Source: Brachionus rotundiformis (lineage: Eukaryota; Rotifera; Eurotatoria; Ploima; Brachionidae). Taken from it: a stretch of DNA of 64,000 nucleotides. Where the stretch lies: NCBI GenBank assembly GCA_016802295.1, contig JAESIW010000137.1, forward strand, positions 4,615,656 to 4,679,655. The letters are read 5' to 3'. Positions 57,064 through 64,000 of this stretch are shown here, one piece after another. The translations under genes were made by a program, and so were the position numbers. Under the pieces are notes generated by a model. That model was not told where the DNA came from. It saw only the letters and a program-made list of their open reading frames with translations, and ran no database searches. Position 1 is the first letter of the stretch. Each line of letters starts with the position of its first letter.

Positions 57064-57669
57064 TTTAGCTCAGTTAATAACAACCAGATTTCTATTTTGC
57101 ACGTTTTTTTCTTTATATATTTTATTTCTTTTAGTAGAAATAAATTCAATGAGAATATTAGCATAGAACTCTTTAGTGTTGTACTAGTCGATCGACTCCC
57201 CGGTCCCATATACCCGCGTGTTAAGCACTCGTTTAACGAGAAGCCCCCGCCCGTTCGACCTCAATTGAATCGATATTCTTGGCTCGTGTCCATAATTGTT
57301 TATCGATTGGCCGGTATTAAAATGGTAGTTAACAAGTATATTTATTTATCTATTAATTATGATAATTTTATGATTGGATTGGTTCCATATTGTAAATAAT
57401 ATATTCCCATAATGGCTGACTAGGGTTCGAATACGCAAGCTCCAAATACCTAGACTCGAATTTATCTATTTACCTAATTTAACCAGCAAATGGATTTGGA
57501 GAATGCTGATCTTTAATTTTTCAAATAAAATATATAATAAAATAAATAATTTTTGGTTTCTTATTTTTTTCTAAACTCTTTTTTGATGGTAATGAGAAAT
57601 CTGGTCTGGAAAAAGCTCCAAAATTCTTTTGTTATTTTATTAAGTCAATTATTTATGCTTGATAAATAT

Positions 57670-57792
57670 GTGATATAGCGACATCTTTGTCGATATCACT
57701 GGTTTAATTAACTAACTTAACCATGAGCGTTTAAGTTAGAAAGGAGCATAAATAGCTGCTCCAATACGTCTAACGAGGGGATCGGATAGACG
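57670..57792 (+). other. Cluster of four adjacent inverted repeats (possible structured RNA)
   Basis: Four separate perfect stems occur in 123 bases: 57670-57699 (GTGATAT and CGAC paired with GTCG and ATATCAC, two-base bulge, six-base loop), 57712-57739 (CTAACTTAA with TTAAGTTAG, ten-base loop), 57743-57762 (GGAGCA with TGCTCC) and 57767-57792 (CGTCTA with TAGACG, 14-base loop). The last is followed by GGGCCCAAGG. No protein frame covers the block. A non-coding RNA, or the hairpin-rich end of a mobile element, would explain it; tRNA or snRNA was not recognisable. Confidence 0.45.
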
Positions 57793-58559
57793 GGCCCAAG
57801 GGTACTAATGTAAACATTACAAAATATTCATAATCTATATAAATATATGAAACAAAACTTTTTGATTAATTAATTAATTTAAATTTTTTTAAAAATAATT
57901 TAAGACATAGCAGAGTGGAAAAATATGAATTATTATTATACTTGTCAAATTATTTTAAAAAAGCTTAATCAAATTTATCTCTTTATAGAAGAAAGTTAAA
58001 ATGAATCTAAAATATAAATTAGAAAAATGTCTGACCAACTTGCTTGGCAAACACAATGCTACAATTGTCCAAATAGGGCATGTCTTATTTTAAATGATAA
58101 AACACGTTGAAGAGACTCCATTTTCAAAATTTATTGAAGGCCTTGAAGGATCGGAATGAGTCCTTGCTTTTAACTCAGACCATTAAATATATTCAACCAG
58201 TTCTAACCAAAACCAAAATCTTCCAATTGACTTAAATAGTCCAAGACTTTGGTCGGATGTATTAAATAAAGATCATCATACCAACGTCATCAATCTTTGT
58301 TTATGTTGATTAAAAAGACTTTTATTATTTAAAAAATAAAGTAACCATGATTAATATTTTAGAACTGAGCTGATTTTATTTAGTTTAAAGAATAATTTTT
58401 GATGATAAAATATTATAAAAAAAATTCTTATAAAATCACATGAATTAAGATTTTTATCAAAATACAAAATTTTAAAACTTTTTGATTTATCATATTGTAA
58501 AAATAAAGAATTTTACCAAATGGCAAAATATTAAATTTATAGTTCCTTATTCTTTCGTG

Positions 58560-58880
58560 GTTGTGGATTTCTATGTTATTGTCATTCGTCTAACCATTGT
58601 TCGTCTTCGCGGTATCCATTAAAAAGCTCTAGTTGTTTATCGTATTTTTTTCATTCTAAGCATATTTCCAAGGTAAATGTCTTTTGTTCTTGATACATTG
58701 ACTGATTGGTTCTGACTTCGTTCTTCTGTATAGCTCATAATTGGACAATATTCAGACCAGTGTACCCCAAGAATCCTTCTCAGGGTACCAATATGGATGG
58801 TATTCAAGCTTTTTCTATTCAATTCAGACACTCTTAAGCATTCACCTACATCAAAGTAGCTTTTCCTTCAGTGTTCTATA
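58560..58880 (-). mobile_element. LINE C-terminal relic
   Basis: On the minus strand, an open frame of 64 codons (58831-58637) contains LRRILGVHWSEYCPIMSYTE and DIYLGNMLRMKKIR; upstream (in the same frame) lies ECLRVSELN, and after the stop further fragments read IPRRRT. LRRILGVHWSD followed by YLGHVLRM and a basic RRGRP block is the C-terminal end of many non-LTR retrotransposon polyproteins. Internal stops mark it as inactive. Confidence 0.55.
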
Positions 58881-59395
58881 TTCTGATTTTTGTTTTCCAT
58901 TCTGGTTGGCGTCAGGCAACAAATTAAATTAAATTAATAATTTATTAATTAATCAATAATAATTTTGTTCGAGAAATAAACAATTAATTTATTTTCACAA
59001 CGAAAATAATTCGAACAAAAATTTAAAATAGAATAATAAAAAAATAATTCAATCCTAAATTTTTAAATTCATGAATCAAGAAACTTTTAAAAAATTTGAT
59101 ATTTTTTTATATATTCTATTTAAAATTTTTCTTAATTTCGTTTTATTTTTAGATTTTTGTTAAAAAATTTAAATCTAAATCCAAGTATCATTCGAATGTT
59201 CAAGCTAGGTAGCTTTATTTCTCAAACATTTTTTTATAATTTTTTATAAAGTTAAATTTGTCAAAATCTTTTAATATAATTTATTTCGTTACTTAAGCTA
59301 CGATTTAAATTTTTTTATTAATAATTATTAACAATATTAATAATATTTAGTAATAAGCTACTTATTTTTAAAACTAGACACAATAATTGAATATC

Positions 59396-60694
59396 ATGGC
59401 TGACCTTAACGCTGGATCCAAGATTTGCAGCAATTGGTAAAACTGTCCTTAAAGCTAAATATAAATATGTTTTAATCTTAAAAAAAAGCGACCAAGATAT
59501 AAATATAGCTAGTTTTTTAGTCCATGAAGCTTTTTGTTTGAAAAATTTCATCAGGTGTGATATTTGTAATAAATCCTTTAATAAGTAAATTTTAAATTAT
59601 ATAAATTGAATTGAATTTGCTAATAAAAATACAAGAAATCTAAAAGAAGAACATTCTAAAGATTTTCACTCAAAATTAAAATGCATCTGCGGGGAAATGA
59701 TTGAAAAATATATTCTAGATGACCATCAAGTACAAGCTTTAAAAAAATTAAAATAATCTTCTTTAATTTAATGTTGCCCAAGAAATATGAATGTAGAAAA
59801 AGACAAGCTGAATGCATCTATTGCCAGATTAGTCTTGACCATGACAAGATTGACAAGCACATAGAAGCTTGTGGATTCAGAACTGAATTGTGTGAAAAAT
59901 GTAGAAAATACATCCTTTTGAAAGATAAAATGGCTCATGAGTTATCTGACTGTTCCAGAAAAGATGAAATCCCAAACAAGAATGCCAGAGGTCGTCGACA
60001 AGAATTGCTTAACTTGAACAGACCGACTTCTAGCTTTGCTGTTTTTCCATGTGAGTTTTGTAGTAAACAATTTACTGGTTTTCGAAAGCTGATAGAGCAT
60101 CAAGTAATTAATAATTTTGCTGAAAAATCAACTTAAAATATAAAAAAGATAATGTGTGAATCAAATTTTTTGGACGATGTACCATCAGAATTATTCAGAA
60201 ATTCTTTAGAGGGTTTAGATGAAGACTTTGAACAAATGAGTGTTAATCCAAGGGAAAATGAGATCAAAATTGAACCGGAAATTTCCTTGATTCCATGTGA
60301 ATTTTGTGATGAATATATTGATTTTAATTTTTACAATGAGCACATGGTATTTTTTAATTAAAAAAAGTTTCTGATATTAAATTTGATCAAGAAAAACTGC
60401 AAAAATAGTCAAATTAATTTGAATAATCACAGTTATGAGATAAAAGAGAAAACTCCAAGTATAAATAGGAAAAAAAATTTTCCAAAAAGAAATGAAACTG
60501 AAGCTACAAAAGCCAAGTAAATTAAATGCATTTAGGTTAATTAAATGTTTTTATTGCTTTCAAGTACGAGTCAGCGATTTTCCGAAAATGACTCGAGAAC
60601 AAGATATCCTGTACAAAGAGTGGTTAATCCAAGAAATTCGACCCTAAAAAGTGTAAAAGATACAAAATCTAACAATCAAATTAAAAAGAAATAA
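59396..60694 (+). CDS. TRAFD1: TRAF-type zinc-finger protein, TRAFD1-like
   Basis: Seven exons: 59396-59436, 59489-59584, 59636-59729, 59783-60103, 60149-60346, 60392-60516 and 60565-60694; about 334 residues. TRAFD1 (FLN29) is a negative regulator of innate immune signalling in mammals. Exons 1-4 give TRAF-type zinc fingers in the family order: CSNCDQDINIASFLVHEAFC, CDICNKSFNKNLKEEH, LKCICGEMIEKYILDDHQ, CRKRQAECIYCQISLDHDK and CGFRTELCEKCRKYILLKDK. Exon 4 ends with a CEFCSKQFTGFRKLIEHQ finger; exon 5 has CEFCDEYIDFNFYNEHM. Exons 6 and 7 form a basic tail (RKKNFPKRNE, to NNQIKKK). Every junction restores a Cys/His spacing seen in animal TRAFD1. An open frame from 59771 includes spurious sequence before exon 4. 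XAF1 is the next closest family. Confidence 0.88.
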
Positions 60695-61498
60695 ATTTTG
60701 TTATCTAAAAAATTGCATTTAAAATGTTGATGAAGAAAGTTTGAAATGAAGATTTTAATAAAATTAAAGTTATATATACCTAAATAATAAAATATTGAAA
60801 AAAAAATATTTTTATTAAAATTAAAAATGTATATGTAAATGCAGCATGGTAGAACAAACAGAGTTTCACTTTATAAAGATAATTCAGGAGAAATTAAATA
60901 CAATTGAGAATTAAGAAATTTTAATTAAAATTACATAGTTTTGCCGAACCATTAAATATCTACTGAACCAAAGACTTGCATGGAAATTTAAATAAAATTT
61001 ACAAGATTTTGTACTGTTTTGTGCTACTCTTTTGTACCCATTTTTTAAAATAATTAATAGAATAAGAAATTAAACTGTTCGATCAGTTAAAAAATTAATT
61101 TAATCAATCTTTTTTCTAATTTTACCAACTAGAGATTGATCCATTCCAAAAAGCTAACCTAATTAATAATAACAATTGTTTTTCTGGTATTGACAATTAG
61201 AATATTATACAGGCTGAATTGCTAAAAAATCCTAAAGATTAATTTTTTGTAAATAAAACAGAAAATGCTTATCTTTTACCAAGTTTTCTACACACTGTGA
61301 AAATACCTCTAAAAAATTTATTCATTTTAGTATTTGGGTCAAGTCTAAAATATGAACATTTTGTTCACATAATCTCTGGTAACATACTTGGTGACCAAAA
61401 TTAAAAGATAAAGAATTCTTCGCGGTCAGTTTTTATTTTTTGTGAATTTTTGAATATAAATTTAAAATTCAAATAAAAAAAATAAAATCATATAAATT
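60695..61498. other. Intergenic region between convergent genes
   Basis: AT-rich spacer between TRAFD1 (+) and the minus-strand orphan. No feature is supported. Confidence 0.4.
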
Positions 61499-62047
61499 TC
61501 ATAATGTATGTCTTAATGCTTTATCAATTGTAATTACATTTTCACTTAAGCTCGACTGGGCATCACTACTATCCAAGCCATTTATTAGCATATCATCAGA
61601 TTTTGATTTAACTAAGAATTAATTTTTTTAAGCATTTAAAAAGCGGCTTTTTTAATTATTTAAATTGATGAACAATTTTACAGGTCCAGTGATAGCCCAA
61701 CATATTTTCTTTATGAACAGAGTGGTCCAACAATGAAACAGATTGTCTTATAGTGTTGTAAAATTCACATCCACGAGAGTGTTCAAAGCCATGCTGGAAA
61801 AATTCAATGAATATGACTGATTCAGTTTCACTCTGCCAAAAAGCAGTAATGGGCTCAGACTCAGTTAGAATGTCGCTACTAACTAACTTTTTTCAAATCC
61901 AAAATTTGGTAAAAATTTTCTTTGAGACCAGAGACCAAAATGTTCACACTTTCTACTGGATTTATATTTTGTAATATACTTAATAAATAGTCAGCAGCCC
62001 AGTCCCAATATATTATCAAAATAAATTCAGATTCACAAAAGGTGATT
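61499..62047 (-). CDS. Unrecognised protein, 3' exons, with apparent frameshift
   Basis: Two exons are visible on the minus strand: about 62047-61682 and 61611-61499 (donor GTAAAA, acceptor TCTTAG, 70-base intron). The first reads YWDWAADYLLSILQNINPV and ends its frame near LDLKKVS-stop; deleting one base from the A6 run at 61888-61893 would keep it open into SDILTESEPITAFWQSETE, EFFQHGFEHSRGCEFYNTI and GYHWT, which then joins the second exon FKSKSDDMLINGLD and ends LRHTL. The continuity on both sides suggests a real gene with a homopolymer error or a recent mutation. I do not recognise the family, and upstream exons (towards 62400) are not resolved. Confidence 0.5.
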
Positions 62048-62707
62048 CTTAATTTAAGTCAAAAGTCTTTTGTTTTAAGAATTAAAATTATACTTTTAGT
62101 AAAATTATTGTTTTTAAAATGCTTGTTTATTTTTTTACTAATTATCTATTTAATTTAGATATATTTTTATGTGAATAAAAATATTTTAGAAAAATATTCT
62201 GATTTTTATCAATAGGGAATTAAGTTTTATGTTCTGTTGTTATGTTACGTTTTCTTAAGCGGCCAATTTGATAGTGATTTTTGACAGGTAAAGAGTCAAT
62301 TTACAAACATTTTATGCCGTAAGATGTTTGGTATAAAATATTCTAATTATTTGATAGCTTCTGTCATATGAATTGACCGAAACGTCCATTGTTTGCATGA
62401 TGCATTCTCGGTTAAACAAATAAGGACCAGCTCGGATCAGTTTGGATTCAACCATACACAAAAAAGTTAACACGTGTTCTATTTATTCTAGCCATTCGTA
62501 AATAAAATATGGAGATTGATATATAATTTTCAATAGCCTAAAATCAATAGAGCAAGGTCAATAATTTATAATGGGAGGGATTCATGGTTTTTTCATAATG
62601 TTTTATTATGAACTTAAAGTATAAAAATTAATGAAATTTTCACTTAACTAAGCCAAAAAATAATTTATTGAAAGCAAAAAATCGACAAATAACCTTCAAG
62701 TATAGCA
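62048..62707. other. Intergenic region
   Basis: Presumed upstream exons and promoter of the minus-strand orphan, and the promoter of acidic protein B. A GC-richer stretch around 62230-62460 is unassigned; an ATG-led minus-strand frame near 62400 (MQTMDVSVNSYD) might be its first exon, but I cannot join it. Confidence 0.35.
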
Positions 62708-63127
62708 ATGGCAGAGGTTGAGATAAACAGAAATGGCAAGCATGCCTTGGAAGATATGGACAGTCCGGCTAAGGCCAAGCTTTTAAAAGCAGAAAACGGA
62801 AAGCTAAATGGAAAAGATGTCGAAGACAGCTCAAACATAGCACAGTCAGGCGACTCTCAAAATGGTCTTGATGACCAGGATGAAGAGTCTCAATTGTCCA
62901 ATGGTCGTAAGAAACGAATAGTAAATTCGGAAAACTCGACCAGCAATTATGGTGATGAAGATGAAGACAATGAAGAGGATGATGACGAAGATGAAGATGG
63001 AGAGGGAGCAGACGATGAGGACGATGAAGAAGATGGTGGTGATGATGACGATGATGATGATGATGGTCCCGAGGACGATGACGATGATGATGGTGGCGAG
63101 GATGAAGAAGACGGTGAAGATGAATGA
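62708..63127 (+). CDS. Acidic prothymosin-like protein B
   Basis: Single exon, 139 residues, paralogue of the protein at 56641-57063 on the opposite strand. Shared blocks: GKHALED, KLLKAENGK, AQSGDSQNG, DEESQLSNGRKKR and NSTSNYGDEDE. The acidic tail (about residues 84-139) is mostly Asp and Glu. The basic element GRKKRIV is a clearer nuclear-localisation candidate than in copy A. Likely nuclear, chromatin- or histone-related by type. The tail's repeated GAT/GAC/GAA/GAG codons make its length prone to change by slippage. Confidence 0.76.
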   Translation: MAEVEINRNGKHALEDMDSPAKAKLLKAENGKLNGKDVEDSSNIAQSGDSQNGLDDQDEESQLSNGRKKRIVNSENSTSNYGDEDEDNEEDDDEDEDGEGADDEDDEEDGGDDDDDDDDGPEDDDDDDGGEDEEDGEDE

Positions 63128-63540
63128 ATGAATTAGTTCAGTTGACAAGTGTAAATTATTTAAAGTCAGTCAGGACAAATTAATTTGTTGAAAAAGTTTT
63201 TAATTTTTTATAAATATTTTTTTTATTAATCACTTAATAAATAATTATAAAGTAATAAATTTACTGTTTCTTAAGATAATTTTTAAATTTGATACATTGT
63301 CTGCGATTCGAAATGACAAAATTTTATTAGTTGGATTTAATTATTTTAATTTTATTCAAATTTAAACTGTGTATTGGAAATAAGTTTGTTTCTTTGTTTC
63401 CAAAAAAAAATTTACCTTTTTTAAAATTTTTTAGTAATTTGATTATTGTTAAAAATAAAATAATAGCTTCAATAAATTTGACCAAGACTTAATAAATCTA
63501 AATGGTACGGGGGTAAGTTCTTCCAATTTAACGTTCTGAG
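63128..63540. other. Intergenic region
   Basis: AT-rich 3' flank of acidic protein B. No feature is supported before the retroelement relic. Confidence 0.4.
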
Positions 63541-63965
63541 TTACATCCGGTCATATACAAGTTTTACTTATGGCCATTTGGATGACCTCATTATAGCGCA
63601 TAAGAACAAAGGCCAGCTTCAATCATTTGTTCAGACGCTATTGGAAAAACCAAAGGGCGGGTGATCAATACCAAAAAGTCCATATTAAAACCGGTTAATA
63701 AGGTTTCTGGGAGCGGAATGGGACGGTTTAGGAGTCTCTAGATTCTCAGAGGCTACCAAATTCGTTAAGGAACTATCAGCAGCAGCATTCTTCTCTACTC
63801 TTGGGATCAGAGTAGAGAAGAATGCTGCAAAGAATTAGGGGCTACCTTAACTATTATTTTAGTTTTGTGTGTAGGATAGCGCCAATCGTTAATATGTTTC
63901 TCAAGATGACTCCAATCACCCGGTGAGGGTACTTGGTTCGTAGATATCCTGGTTAAGATAAACAG
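63541..63965 (+). mobile_element. Retroelement reverse-transcriptase relic
   Basis: GC-richer final 450 bases of the window. HLDDLIIAHK is a variant of the reverse-transcriptase YLDD box; in other frames the segments KKSILKPV, FLGAEWDG and, further on, RGYLNYYFSFVCRIAPIVN follow in the order expected for Ty3/gypsy or DIRS-type enzymes (YLDD, INxxKS, FLG, then the Y-Y connection motif). Stops and frameshifts separate these blocks, and the element runs off the window. I list the positions only and do not rebuild it. An inverted repeat sits inside it. Confidence 0.5.
63782..63828. repeat. 20-bp perfect inverted repeat
   Basis: Positions 63782-63801 and 63809-63828 are exact reverse complements (arm GCAGCATTCTTCTCTACTCT) with a 7-base loop, within the reverse-transcriptase relic. 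A stem of this length and GC content is very unlikely by chance in this DNA. Confidence 0.97.
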
Positions 63966-64000
63966 ATATAATTTTAAGATAAGATATAGGGAGGAGCAGG

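Larger units (their letters stand above)
57064..59395. other. Intergenic region with hairpin cluster
   Basis: Upstream of acidic protein A lies a GC-rich stretch (57175-57310) without a supported gene: a plus-strand open frame of 123 codons spans it but has no recognisable domain. A dense cluster of hairpins (57670-57792) and a LINE C-terminal relic (58560-58880) follow. The rest is AT-rich. Confidence 0.4.

Noticed and set aside
57028..57399. Plus-strand open frame of 123 codons antisense to and upstream of acidic protein A
   Set aside because: It overlaps the real minus-strand gene, and its own translation shows no known domain.
57423..57440. GGGTTCGAATACGC, resembling a tRNA B-box
   Set aside because: Flanking bases do not form a T-arm or acceptor stem; no A-box upstream.
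18135..57800. Shared short strings around 18140, 57222 and 57770 (TTTAACGAG-type)
   Set aside because: The match is only about 12 bases and could be chance; no larger alignment was found.
57793..57806. Helitron-type 3' terminus after the last hairpin
   Set aside because: The last stem has a 14-base loop and no Rep/helicase or TC start was found.
62846..63148. Minus-strand open frame opposite the acidic tail of protein B
   Set aside because: Antisense of Asp/Glu codons, giving Ile/Val/Phe runs; a shadow.

Overview
The window is AT-rich animal nuclear DNA with many short genes, introns mostly of 35 to 700 bases, and long AT-rich spacers. The gene content is metazoan: Rab27, ninjurin, a GnRH/AKH/corazonin-type receptor, an amidated-neuropeptide precursor, TRAFD1, Wee1, CPSF4 and CLASRP. 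Very high AT, compact introns and decayed Tc1/IS630, MULE, LINE and reverse-transcriptase relics would suit a small invertebrate. A monogonont rotifer of the Brachionus type is my best guess, but that is inference. There is one assembly gap (17412-17583).

Layout. 0-3 kb: a glutaredoxin-like gene without active-site cysteines (-), facing away from a canonical glutaredoxin (+), then a thioredoxin (+). 5.8-9 kb: Wee1 kinase, strikingly GC-richer than its surroundings. 12-14.3 kb: ninjurin and CPSF4/CPSF30. 18.4-26.2 kb: an ankyrin/SOCS-box protein, 3-hydroxyisobutyrate dehydrogenase, an atypical thioredoxin with a CTSC active site, a canonical thioredoxin and ALDH7A1. 26.7-28.7 kb: MULE-type transposon debris. 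29.6-37 kb: the SNARE USE1, two tandem SLC35G/EamA transporters and EI24. 38-44.7 kb: a GGL-amide neuropeptide precursor with a clear TATA box, ribosomal protein RPL27A and the peptide GPCR. 46.9 kb: a tyrosine-rich orphan. 49.3-53.5 kb: CLASRP and Rab27. 54-64 kb: two acidic prothymosin-like paralogues in opposite orientation, TRAFD1, an unrecognised minus-strand gene with an apparent one-base frameshift, retroelement relics and a cluster of hairpins.

Themes. Five thioredoxin-fold genes lie within 22.7 kb; two have altered active sites. HIBADH and ALDH7A1 are both mitochondrial amino-acid catabolic enzymes (valine and lysine). USE1, EI24 and Rab27 concern membrane traffic or the ER. The neuropeptide and the peptide receptor are about 5 kb apart, which does not show that they are a pair. 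Many genes are split into exons too short or too start-less to appear as long open frames. I rebuilt them by matching splice sites to family sequence, and where a junction is uncertain the entry says so. I saw no CRISPR array, tRNA or rRNA gene.
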